This document shows positions 1 through 6,799 of a stretch of 10,652 nt of DNA, piece after piece. The notes beneath the pieces were generated by a model, which had not been told where the DNA came from, did not search any database, and saw only the letters and a list, made by a program, of their open reading frames with translations. The DNA is from Enteropsectra breve. Lineage: Eukaryota > Microsporidia. Numbering within the stretch: position 1 is the first letter of the stretch; every line of letters starts with the position of its first letter. The stretch covers positions 1 through 10,652 of the forward strand of contig JALPMN010000507.1 of NCBI GenBank assembly GCA_024243835.1. Reading direction: 5' to 3'. The position numbers were made by a program, and so were the translations under genes.

Positions 1-129
1 AATTCCAGTAGTAATATGAATAATAATTCCAGTAGTAATATGAATAATAATTCCAGTAGTAATATGAATAATAATTCCAGTAGTAATATGAATAATAATT
101 CCAGTAGTAATATGAATAATAATTCCAAT
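1..129 (+). repeat. 24-bp in-frame tandem repeat inside the DIS3 gene
   Basis: Five identical 24-bp units (aattccagtagtaatatgaa plus taat) fill bases 1-120, and a sixth breaks down after aattccaat. The array may continue to the left of the window. Because 24 is a multiple of three, it encodes a repeated octapeptide NSSSNMNN and keeps the reading frame. It sits just before the conserved LDILMDVAQF segment of the RNB domain, where relatives carry a variable surface loop. Perfect identity between units suggests recent slippage expansion. Confidence 0.95.
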
Positions 130-1005
130 AATATAAAAAATGATTATAATAATAGTATTGATGAATACAAAAAACTCAATCTCGATATTCTCATGGATGT
201 CGCCCAGTTCCTGCGCAGAAGAATCGCGGAAAAGGGTGCTCTGGCCCTGAGTGCAAACGAGATATACATCGACAGAGATAAGAAAATACGCATCAAGGAC
301 TCAATTCCAACACACTACCTGGTGGAGGAGTTCATGCTGCTTGCAAACATCACCGTGGCTGAGTACATTTTGAAGCATGTGCCTGACTATGCACTGCTCA
401 GAAAGCATCCACTGCCATCTGCCATTGATGTCCCAGGAATAGACAGCACATCAAGCCACACAATAAACAAGTCGCTGGAACTGCTCGATGACGAGAGAAA
501 GGCAGTCGTGAAGAGAATGATAACACGCTCGTTGCAGCAGGCCATTTACTTCGTGAGTGGAGACTCAGCCGACTACTTCCACTACGGACTGGCTACCCCT
601 GTTTATACGCACTTTACATCGCCTATCAGAAGATACCCAGACATTATTGTGCATCGCACTCTCTCGTACATCATTGAGGGAGACTACGAGAGCATCGATG
701 GGCTTTCAGAGGTTGCAACAACAAAGACAACCAGCCAGATGAACTTCAGCAACAGAAATGCCAGAAATATCGGGTGGATGATTTCTGAGATGTTTCTGTA
801 TCTGAATATTGTGGAGAAGGATCTGGATGGCGTTGTTGTGAGGAAAGAGAGAAATGGATACCATGTGTTTATCCAGGAGTATGGGCTGGAGGAGTATGTT
901 GAGAGTGATGGGGAATACAAACTATTTGATAAAATTAAGGTCAAGATCATCAAGAACTTCGAGGAGTACTGTATAACGAGGAAGATGGTGTTAGTAGAGG
1001 TGTAA
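1..1005 (+). CDS. DIS3: DIS3/Rrp44 exosome ribonuclease, C-terminal part (5' end outside window)
   Basis: This is the C-terminal part of an RNase II/RNB-family 3'-5' exoribonuclease, the catalytic subunit of the eukaryotic RNA exosome. The frame is open from base 1, so the ATG at 16 is internal and the true start lies to the left. After the low-complexity repeat (1-120), a stretch typical of Dis3 begins near base 175 (LDILMDVAQFLRRR, EKGALALSANEI). Then come VEEFMLLANITVAEYI at about 322-369 and ALLRKHPLP at about 391-417. The RNB hallmark HYGLATPVYTHFTSPIRRYPD is at about 580-642. From about base 814 to the end a beta-rich segment (DGVVVRKERNGYHVFI) fits the S1 RNA-binding domain. The PIN domain, cold-shock domains and the RNB aspartate cluster must lie upstream of the window. 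The family assignment is secure; what is seen is roughly the last third of a usual Dis3. Confidence 0.93.
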   Translation, partial: NSSSNMNNNSSSNMNNNSSSNMNNNSSSNMNNNSSSNMNNNSNNIKNDYNNSIDEYKKLNLDILMDVAQFLRRRIAEKGALALSANEIYIDRDKKIRIKDSIPTHYLVEEFMLLANITVAEYILKHVPDYALLRKHPLPSAIDVPGIDSTSSHTINKSLELLDDERKAVVKRMITRSLQQAIYFVSGDSADYFHYGLATPVYTHFTSPIRRYPDIIVHRTLSYIIEGDYESIDGLSEVATTKTTSQMNFSNRNARNIGWMISEMFLYLNIVEKDLDGVVVRKERNGYHVFIQEYGLEEYVESDGEYKLFDKIKVKIIKNFEEYCITRKMVLVEV

Positions 1006-1723
1006 GGATTTATAAATTAAAATATTATAGTCTTTATTGCTTATTATTATTCATAAAATAGGTATTTAAGTATTAAAATATAAGTTTTAAGATTAGAATG
1101 TGTTAATAACAGAAGGATTATTCATAAAATAGGTATTTCATTGTTAAACTTGATGTTTTAAGAACACTGTGTAGTAAATGGGTCATTGATTAAGTGAAAT
1201 GAACTGTGTCTGATAGCATTGTAAAATAAGCTTCCTTTCTTGGAAAGACAACCAATACAACGATATAAATATGTTAGAATAATGTATGGATGCATCAGTA
1301 AAGTTGAACGTTCTGCATATACATATCGTAATTCATTAATGTAATTTTAATTATTTTAGACAAGTTTATAATGCCTGTCATAAAACACATGAAAATAAAG
1401 AGCCCACGTAGAGCAAAGCTAGAAATAGTGTGCCAGGGTGAAGCCCCAAAAGTTAATTATGAAACATGATTAAACTAAGTTTTTTAATAATGCCTGTCAT
1501 AAAACACATAGTACATAATAAATTAAGAATGCCTAAAAACGTAGCTAACTATGTGCAGAAACAGAACTATTTAAGATAAATATGCACTGGATCAATATTT
1601 TATTGGATACAAAATAGTGCATGTGCTTTTGTTTTTATGTATACCTTTACAGGACTTTATTTATTTATGTTTTAATTTTAAATCAGATTTTAAAAGTATA
1701 AATAAACTTATAAAACACACTCT
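1006..1723. other. AT-rich intergenic spacer with short duplicated segments
   Basis: There is no convincing gene in these 718 bases. Two direct duplications are visible. A 22-nt word, attattcataaaataggta plus tt, occurs at 1046-1067 and 1117-1138, and each copy is followed by gttttaaga (1084 and 1154), so this looks like a diverged tandem duplication of about 70 bp. A 23-nt word, ataatgcctgtcataaaaca plus cat, occurs at 1368-1390 and 1487-1509. The segment from 1371 to about 1494 also resembles 8041-8156 (see that entry). No tRNA or rRNA signature was recognised. Confidence 0.6.
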
Positions 1724-1762
1724 ATGCACGTGAGTTCATTTAAAGACCTGATACTGTCTCTG

Positions 1763-1765
1763 CCC
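1763..1765 (+). promoter_or_regulatory. CCC motif directly before the ATG at 1766
   Basis: The sequence ctgCCCATG places a CCC trinucleotide directly before the second in-frame ATG of the following gene. CCC lies within 0-6 bases of the ATG in four other genes of this window. Microsporidian genes are known to carry such CCC/GGG signals close to the start. It is the reason for choosing the ATG at 1766 over the ATG at 1724, which has no CCC before it. Confidence 0.45.
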
Positions 1766-2938
1766 ATGTTTACCAAAAAAAAGAAAGTACGCTTCCAGCT
1801 GCCATCAACTCCAAGTGTTAAGATCGAGATGTTGAAAACGGGCTGTGGCTTGAACTGCCAGGGCATGAAAGAGCAAGAGACTAAAATATCGGCTGTAAGA
1901 GATGTGGTATTGATGACGCAGGACATGCAGGATCTGGTTTTGAGGACTTATTTGAACGTTGATAAATTATTTGGCACAACGGAAGAGCCGGTCATGACAC
2001 GGCTAAGATTATCCGCGCCAGTTATTCAAGCTTCAACAACAGAAATACCTGATCCTGAAAGGCCTATAAATTTCATTAAAAAAATCGAGTACCTAGAAGG
2101 AACAAGCAGCGTTATGACTGTGTTGCAAGTCATTGCTGGAACAATGCCTGAGCTACTGGAGAGTTATACATTTGATTCCAATGAGAAGAACTTAAAAATA
2201 CAGCAAATGGGACTGGTTCTCAAGTCCTTTGAGCAGTTTTACAAATATACTTCGTCCAAAGTAGTTACAAAACAGGTGGCGGAAATTACGAAATGGCTTT
2301 TAAACGACTTTTATACCACTCATTTAAAATCTCCTGTTCAGGCTATTTTCAACGATATTCTCATAGAGATGGCCAAAGAAAATGAAAATTTCGGTACTTT
2401 TATCAGCGAACTATTCAATCTTCACTGTACTGGTGAGGGACCTAATAAACATCCAGACTTATTTTACCACACAATTGAAAAGTACGATAGCTACAGTGAC
2501 CCTGTTTGCTTTGAAAATGAGCTTAATAAGTATTTCAGTATTCATCCTACAAAGGAAACACAATGGGATGATGAAAATCAAAAACATATGGCCAGATACC
2601 TTCCAATTTTCATTCAGAATATAAAAGGAAAGAAAAATGGTTCATTCATCGATGACGGAAGCGTATCAGATGGTTCTGAAGAAACTGTCCATAATCATCT
2701 TATATTTGAAGAGACTTATAAAATAAGCACTAATAGCAAAAAGCCACTACAATATGCCGTGGACAGCATTATTTGCGAAACTGAGAATTCAATTGCTAAG
2801 ACCAGATATAATGTCTATGTGTACAAGGAAGGAAAATACTACAGAAATGACAGTGGAGCCATTTCATATTCATGGGCTGAAATTAAAAAGGATATTGAGG
2901 CCAAGGCGATATTTACAATCCTGCGCCGATGTGATTAA
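1766..2938 (+). CDS. Diverged ubiquitin-specific protease-like protein, probably catalytically inactive
   Basis: The start is taken at the ATG directly after CCC, giving 390 residues; an in-frame ATG at 1724 would add 14. Several segments match the C19 ubiquitin-specific protease pattern in the right order, though weakly. SSVMTVLQVIAGTMPELLESY (about 2105-2167) resembles the Cys box, normally N-T-C-Y-x-N-S-x-L-Q. FISELFNLH (near 2399) resembles the I-x-x-L-F step. RYLPIFIQNIKG (near 2594) resembles the LPxxLxxHLKRF strand. The end, from LQYAVDSII to AIFTILRR (about 2747-2929), resembles the His box, the W/Y-x-x-x-D strand and the final YxLxYxR strand. The expected catalytic Cys reads as Ser and the GHY His position reads TRY (Arg, 2804-2806); an Asp survives in YYRND. 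USPs remove ubiquitin from proteins, but this one probably cannot. The match is by eye only; it may instead be a lineage-specific protein of unknown fold. The stop codon lies inside the downstream inverted repeat. Confidence 0.5.
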   Translation: MFTKKKKVRFQLPSTPSVKIEMLKTGCGLNCQGMKEQETKISAVRDVVLMTQDMQDLVLRTYLNVDKLFGTTEEPVMTRLRLSAPVIQASTTEIPDPERPINFIKKIEYLEGTSSVMTVLQVIAGTMPELLESYTFDSNEKNLKIQQMGLVLKSFEQFYKYTSSKVVTKQVAEITKWLLNDFYTTHLKSPVQAIFNDILIEMAKENENFGTFISELFNLHCTGEGPNKHPDLFYHTIEKYDSYSDPVCFENELNKYFSIHPTKETQWDDENQKHMARYLPIFIQNIKGKKNGSFIDDGSVSDGSEETVHNHLIFEETYKISTNSKKPLQYAVDSIICETENSIAKTRYNVYVYKEGKYYRNDSGAISYSWAEIKKDIEAKAIFTILRRCD

Positions 2939-3096
2939 AATATGACATGTATTTTATTATTGCTAAAATTTAATTGCTTATTTGTGTCAAATAGTATGAA
3001 TCTTTAATATCCATGAGTAAAAATTTATTAATAATAGACAACAAAAAGTAATTTAGATTTAAATTTTAGCACTATTAAAATACATGTCATATTTTA
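2936..3096. repeat. 161-bp element with 37-bp terminal inverted repeats (MITE-like or large hairpin)
   Basis: Bases 2936-2972 and 3060-3096 are inverted copies of each other, identical at 35 of 37 positions. Each arm begins taaaatatgacatgtatttt when read inward, and 87 AT-rich bases separate them. Both outer ends are TA, the target dinucleotide of Tc1/mariner elements. No protein-coding capacity was seen inside. The left arm supplies the TAA stop of the upstream gene. The right arm ends three bases before an ATG that could start the next gene. It could be a short non-autonomous transposon or a transcription-ending hairpin. Confidence 0.75.
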
Positions 3097-3099
3097 AGC

Positions 3100-3183
3100 A
3101 TGTTTTTGAGGTAAACATGGGTTTTTATTTATCAAAAAATATACATCTAACTTATTTGATGTTCTTCCATAAATCTTGTCTAG
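3100..3183 (+). other. Candidate first exon (3100-3110) and 73-nt intron (3111-3183)
   Basis: The ATG at 3100 gives ATGTTTTTGAG followed by GTAAAC, a plausible 5' splice site; read through, the frame hits TAA at once. The proposed intron ends in ttgtctAG at 3183 and has a yeast-like branch sequence, CTAAC, at 3147-3151. Joining 3110 to 3184 restores the frame and gives M-F-L-R-K-L-A-H-S-M, merging with the downstream protein. Microsporidian introns are few, short and usually close to the start codon, which fits. The branch-to-AG distance of about 32 nt and the GTAAAC donor are not ideal, so this is a hypothesis. Confidence 0.4.
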
Positions 3184-3199
3184 AAAATTGGCACATTCA

Positions 3200-4123
3200 A
3201 TGGGTCCTTCAATTGGCCAAGACATGAAAGAAGATGAAGAGAAAAAAATGCTTTTCAAGGAGTTGGTACAGATCAAAGCACAGCTGTCACTCACACAGAA
3301 CAAGCTCAAGACAGCCGAGGGTGAAAATGTCGGGCTGCGGCAGCTGCAGTCGGACACACAGAAAAGACGCATAGAGGAGGAAGAGAAGCTGAAGAGGCGA
3401 CTAAAGATGTACGAAAATGAGTATCGTCTGCGGCAGGCGAATATTGAAAGCGAAAAATACTTCAAGGAGCAGAATGAGGCAAAGAGGCCACCGTCGCAGC
3501 CGAGCTGCAGCAACACGCCAGTTTTTATTGATAGCAAAATTGATGCCAGGCATGCGCTTAAAAACAGCATCGATCTGAAAAATATGGCAGACGAGCATGA
3601 GATTGAGAAAATACGCTTTTTTAGGGACTATTTTTTTGATGATTTTTACTCGTTGGATGCAGAGCAAATAAAAGAAGGGCTGAAGGCAATTCCTATGGGG
3701 AAGGAGCGAAACTTTGTGGAACTTTTCTCCATTTTCGCCTGCAAAAAAGAGGTGTTTGATGTCTTTTTGCTCAGGTGCTTCGAAATACCCGGATACATCG
3801 AGCGAAAATGCTACATTCTCACAAATGTTCCGAGTGAGTGGCTAGTTGCGCATGACAAGCAGATTCCTTCAGTTATACAGGCATTCATATCGTCCCATCT
3901 GTGCTCATTGCTCCAGCTTTTCATAAAAATAACTGAGACGCGTCCATCAATCTTGTCGATGGTGCTTTCCCAGAGCCAGTTTGATTCGCTGATAAAAATA
4001 GATTCAGCAGAAGCGTCACACTTTGTTTCAGCAATCTGCCGAAGAAGGGGGCTTGGGTTTATTAACGAGAGCAATTTTCACTTCCTTAGCCCGGAAGAAC
4101 AGCAAGTGTGCTGTAATGAATAA
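3200..4123 (+). CDS. Coiled-coil protein of unknown function
   Basis: I do not recognise this protein. The first in-frame ATG gives 307 residues (MGPSIGQDMKED). The frame is open back to 3173 with no ATG, so either translation starts here or a first exon supplies the start (see 3100-3183). Residues about 11-94 are rich in Glu, Lys, Arg and Leu with heptad-like spacing, typical of a coiled coil. A short Pro/Ser/Asn linker follows (PPSQPSCSN). The rest, about residues 115-307, looks helical and globular (IRFFRDYFFDDFY, SVIQAFISSHLCSLLQLF), with no zinc, nucleotide-binding or membrane motif. A coiled coil followed by a helical domain suggests a structural or adaptor role but is too general to name a family. 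An AATAAA at 4166-4171 lies about 45 nt past the stop. The next gene is convergent. Confidence 0.75.
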   Translation: MGPSIGQDMKEDEEKKMLFKELVQIKAQLSLTQNKLKTAEGENVGLRQLQSDTQKRRIEEEEKLKRRLKMYENEYRLRQANIESEKYFKEQNEAKRPPSQPSCSNTPVFIDSKIDARHALKNSIDLKNMADEHEIEKIRFFRDYFFDDFYSLDAEQIKEGLKAIPMGKERNFVELFSIFACKKEVFDVFLLRCFEIPGYIERKCYILTNVPSEWLVAHDKQIPSVIQAFISSHLCSLLQLFIKITETRPSILSMVLSQSQFDSLIKIDSAEASHFVSAICRRRGLGFINESNFHFLSPEEQQVCCNE

Positions 4124-4253
4124 CAATTATCGATTAAATGGATTATTCTCTGTCACCTTATGATAAATAAAATTTACATGTAACTTTTGAATAACATTAT
4201 ATTTTAGCATTTATGCAAATATATATTTCAAGTAGATATTTACCGTCTAGCAT

Positions 4254-4340
4254 CACCAGCTTTTAGTTATATAAAGCTTATTCACCAGCTTTTAGTAATA
4301 TAAAGCTTATACACCAGCTTTTAATTATATAAAGCTTATA
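4254..4340. repeat. Three tandem copies of a 29-bp unit
   Basis: Units at 4254-4282, 4283-4311 and 4312-4340 each read caccagctttta followed by gttatataaagcttatt or a close variant, differing at one to three positions. Each contains tataaagctta, which is nearly palindromic around AAGCTT. The array lies in the spacer between two convergent genes. 29 is not a multiple of three and no frame stays open, so it is non-coding. Confidence 0.93.
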
Positions 4341-4441
4341 CGAATAAAGAAGAAGAAAAACGATTTTATTGATTAAGGATAATATAAACTTTGACAATAT
4401 TTAGTCTCAAAATAGTATATTACGGGAGACTCTACATGCAT

Positions 4442-4831
4442 CTATTCTTTACCAATTGAAATATCAAGTATCTTTTGACCAATCTCATCTATTTTTATTT
4501 TCTCTATTCTGGATTTTATGTATTTAGAGAGCGCACTCTCCTTTGGCACCCCAAGCAGTTTTGCGTATGAAAAGCGGCCGATAATTTCAATTTGATCCTC
4601 TTTTGCAACTTTAAAGAGCGCAATTTTGAAATGCATGCAGAAGGCCACTAGGCTGGGTACATACGCCTCCTCAGTGTCAAAGACAAACAGGAAGTCAATG
4701 TCGCCCTCGTGCTTCATAAGCTGATTGTAGGTGTAAAGCGCATTGTCTGCCTTCAGTTCTGGAGCGATATGCAGCGGGCCATAAAGCTCTCTGATTTTGA
4801 AAAATGGCGATCCGTACGCTTTATTCTGCAT
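4442..4831 (-). CDS. Small protein, possibly of the L7Ae/L30e RNA-binding fold
   Basis: The protein has 129 residues and its ATG is directly preceded by CCC (TTTCCCATG on the minus strand), which supports the start. The order of segments resembles the L7Ae/L30e/S12e RNA-binding fold. A helix LKADNALYTYNQLMKHEG is followed by a hydrophobic strand with acidic end, IDFLFVFDTEEAY. Then come a helix VPSLVAFCMHF, a strand KIALFKVAKEDQ and a small-residue turn LLGVPKESALSKYI, the place where L7Ae proteins carry their LGxxxG and Ser/Ala segment. If right, the role would be kink-turn RNA binding, for example in a snoRNP, RNase P/MRP (Pop3/Rpp38-like) or ribosome context. No single residue is decisive and the usual G-x-N-E motif is not clear. 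It is a real gene; the fold is a guess. It faces the coiled-coil gene tail to tail. Confidence 0.7.
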   Translation of the reverse strand: MQNKAYGSPFFKIRELYGPLHIAPELKADNALYTYNQLMKHEGDIDFLFVFDTEEAYVPSLVAFCMHFKIALFKVAKEDQIEIIGRFSYAKLLGVPKESALSKYIKSRIEKIKIDEIGQKILDISIGKE

Positions 4832-4834
4832 GGG
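4832..4834 (-). promoter_or_regulatory. CCC motif immediately before the ATG at 4831
   Basis: On the minus strand the bases before the start are AAGTTTCCCATG, putting CCC directly against the start codon. It matches the pattern at the other genes of this window and supports the start choice. Confidence 0.5.
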
Positions 4835-5203
4835 AAACTTGTGTAGAAAATAATTATTAAAAAAGATTAAAAAGAACTTTTAGTTTGACAAATTAGATGC
4901 AAGATGCCCACATGTAATGTGTAGCATTAGTTGTGGAAGAAGTTATATTGAAGTTTCTTCCAACACTATCTTTGTTCTCTAACATGTAGAAGAATAAAGA
5001 ACTGTATTTAGTTTCACCGGCAGGGAGATTTATTAAAATAAACTTAGCCACAGCGGCATGAAGCAAGTCTTACTCATAAGCATTTCTACATTAAAAATAA
5101 AGCTTCTTCCTCCCAATAAGAAATTTTAATAGAAAAATATATACTTCAATTTCTTTAATTTAGAGGAGCACAGATCATACAGCTTTAAAACACTTATCGT
5201 TCA
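4835..5203. other. Intergenic spacer, no gene seen
   Basis: These 369 AT-rich bases lie between two minus-strand genes. A modest 7-bp stem (ggaagaa at 4935-4941 with ttcttcc at 4955-4961) is the only structure noticed. No open frame of note, tRNA or 5S rRNA signature was recognised. Confidence 0.5.
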
Positions 5204-5584
5204 CTACTTAACACCCATGCATCTAGCGATATCTTCAAAATCCATAATGTTAAAAAGAGACTCATATATCTCCATAAAACTAGCACATCCGAGTGATGCA
5301 CTGTCCCTCTCAATTCCTTTTTTAATAAAGCTGACCTCAGCCAAGAAAGAGTCGGTGGGCTCTTCATAGTTCATTATATCAACAATGTCATCATGCGTAT
5401 CGTCTATTTTCTCATATTTTTCAATAATTCTCTTTATGTTGTCTTTGTACTTTTGTATTACTTTGCTTCCTTCTTCCATCAGAAGAGCTGAAAAATTAAC
5501 CAAATAAAAATCTTTATGGCCCAGCTCATAAAGAAGAGAGTTTCTTGTACATTTCAATAGCGATGCATCATCTAACCAATACAG
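5204..5584 (-). CDS. Small acidic protein of unknown function, start unresolved
   Basis: I do not recognise this protein. The frame is open on the minus strand from just after a TAG at 5587-5585 to the stop at 5204, 126 codons. The sequence near its beginning (LYWLDDASLLKCTRN, then ELGHKDFYLVNFSALL) looks like genuine protein. Yet the first in-frame ATG is at 5479, which would remove these residues. A TTG at 5557 is an unlikely eukaryotic start. A short upstream exon is therefore possible (see 5585-5647). The rest is helical and charged: KVIQKYKDNIKRIIEKYEKI, an acidic turn DDTHDDIVDIMNYEE, and a C-terminal IYESLFNIMDFEDIARCMG. There is no membrane segment, zinc motif or other domain signature. 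Confidence 0.6.
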   Translation of the reverse strand: MYWLDDASLLKCTRNSLLYELGHKDFYLVNFSALLMEEGSKVIQKYKDNIKRIIEKYEKIDDTHDDIVDIMNYEEPTDSFLAEVSFIKKGIERDSASLGCASFMEIYESLFNIMDFEDIARCMGVK

Positions 5585-5647
5585 CTATTTAATTATGTCT
5601 AAGATGTTGTAACACTATTAGAAATTACAATTTTACACTTGTGGCAT
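5585..5647 (-). other. Candidate 5' exon (5647-5639) and 54-nt intron (5638-5585)
   Basis: On the minus strand an ATG at 5647 reads ATG-CCA-CAA and is followed by GTGTAAAATTG. If this is a donor and the AG of aaatAG at 5585 the acceptor, removal of 54 nt joins M-P-Q directly to L-Y-W-L-D-D in frame. The intron would hold ctaat as a possible branch sequence. GTGTAA is a poor donor, so support is weak; what favours it is that it gives an ATG to a frame otherwise lacking one. Confidence 0.25.
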
Positions 5648-5816
5648 GGTAATGACAAAACAAAATGTAAATCTATTTACTATAGCTTTAATACTTTCAA
5701 TATATAAAGATTGTATAATTTAATTCAAATAGCCTAGCTTACATATATCTTTAAACATTTAACAAGTGTTCAATATGAATTTCTCAAGACAGTAAAAATA
5801 TTTTATTTCCAAAAAT

Positions 5817-5851
5817 AAAAATTTTTAAAAAAAATTATTCAACCCGTTAGA
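5817..5851 (+). promoter_or_regulatory. AAATTTTT tract plus CCC motif upstream of the RRM gene
   Basis: The sequence aaaaatttttaaaaaaaatt is followed by CCC at 5843-5845, six bases before the ATG at 5852. An AAATTT-type tract with a CCC close to the start is the arrangement described for well-expressed microsporidian genes, and it is repeated in front of eL34. Confidence 0.65.
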
Positions 5852-6799
5852 ATGTCAAGCAGATCCGAAGAATTATCTAACAACATTGAACACAGCAGCA
5901 CAGAATCTGAGCTCAACGAGCAGGAGAAGACCGAGATTATGGACGCAGTGGAGGAACTGGAAGTCACCGAGACTGAGTCTGAGGAAGAGACTAGCTCTGA
6001 GGAGGCAGTAAATTCAGAAAATCTCGATGACATCGAGGAAGTCACCGGAAGCGGCGATGCTGAGGAGGAAGATCTTGATGAGGAGACCAGAAGAACAATT
6101 TTCATCAAGGGACTTGACTACGACAACCGCGAGTCTGACATCAGAGAGCAGATGGAGAAGATCGGTGAAGTCACAAGGATTTACATGCCACTGACACACG
6201 ACGGCAGAAGAAACAAGGGATTTGTTTATGTTGCGTTTAAGAAGCTGATGGATGCCCAGAAGGGTCTGAAGCTCAATGACACGATGTTCCTTGGCCGTAA
6301 GGTTCTGGTTGACCAGGCCAAGCCAAAGACGAACTACAAGATCTACACAGTTTTCGTGAAGAATCTCAGCTTCACTGTCAAGCGTGAGGAGCTTCTTGAG
6401 TTTTTCAACAAGTTTGGAAAGGTCTACAATCTTTCTCTTCCAATTGACACTGAGAACGAGGGCCGCAACAGAGGCTTCTGCTTTGTGGAGTACAACGATG
6501 AGGAGCTTGCCAACAAGGTCGCAGACATGAAGCTCAAGTTCCAGGGCAGACCACTTTTTATGAATCTTGGAAACAAGAACGAGGAGCGCAACGAGCGCCG
6601 TGGATCTGACCGTCTGTACGGAAGAAAGAACGAAAGCAACGGTGGCTTTAGAAACAGAAATGACCGAAACGACAGGAGCGACAGAAATGACAATAACGGT
6701 GGCTACAGAAACAGAAATGAAAATGATAGAAATTCCAAAAGAATTAAGACAGATGACGGAGCAAAGAAATCTAACAAGATTGTATTTGATGACGAGTAA
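5852..6799 (+). CDS. Nucleolin/Nsr1/Gar2-like protein with two RRM domains
   Basis: The product has 315 residues. Residues 1 to about 82 are highly acidic and Ser-rich (EELEVTETESEEETSSEEAV). RRM1 spans about 83-158, with RNP2 IFIKGL and RNP1 KGFVYVAF. RRM2 spans about 164-242, with RNP2 VFVKNL and RNP1 RGFCFVEY. The tail, about 245-315, is rich in Arg, Asn, Asp and Gly (GGFRNRNDRNDRSDRN) and ends in a basic patch, KRIKTDDGAKKSNK. An acidic N-terminus, two RRMs and an RG-type tail is the layout of yeast Nsr1, fission yeast Gar2 and nucleolin, nucleolar proteins of pre-rRNA processing. The tail is RN/DN-rich rather than true RGG. A two-RRM factor of another branch is possible. Codon use is richer in GC than the neighbours, suggesting strong expression, and the promoter signals agree. 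Confidence 0.88.
   Translation: MSSRSEELSNNIEHSSTESELNEQEKTEIMDAVEELEVTETESEEETSSEEAVNSENLDDIEEVTGSGDAEEEDLDEETRRTIFIKGLDYDNRESDIREQMEKIGEVTRIYMPLTHDGRRNKGFVYVAFKKLMDAQKGLKLNDTMFLGRKVLVDQAKPKTNYKIYTVFVKNLSFTVKREELLEFFNKFGKVYNLSLPIDTENEGRNRGFCFVEYNDEELANKVADMKLKFQGRPLFMNLGNKNEERNERRGSDRLYGRKNESNGGFRNRNDRNDRSDRNDNNGGYRNRNENDRNSKRIKTDDGAKKSNKIVFDDE

Noticed and set aside
3176..3199. TTG start extending the coiled-coil protein by eight residues
   Set aside because: TTG starts are a bacterial convention. In a eukaryote the open frame here is better explained by a spliced first exon or by the ATG at 3200.
3094..3570. 158-codon minus-strand frame opposite the coiled-coil gene
   Set aside because: Rich in Ser, Phe and Cys as expected from the complement of a Glu/Lys-rich coiled coil; no promoter signal.
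4930..4964. Small hairpin in the spacer after the L7Ae-like gene
   Set aside because: Only about seven clean base pairs in AT-rich DNA; too weak to call an RNA gene or terminator.
5555..5557. TTG start for the small minus-strand protein
   Set aside because: Same reason: the open frame continues upstream, so this codon is not a natural boundary.
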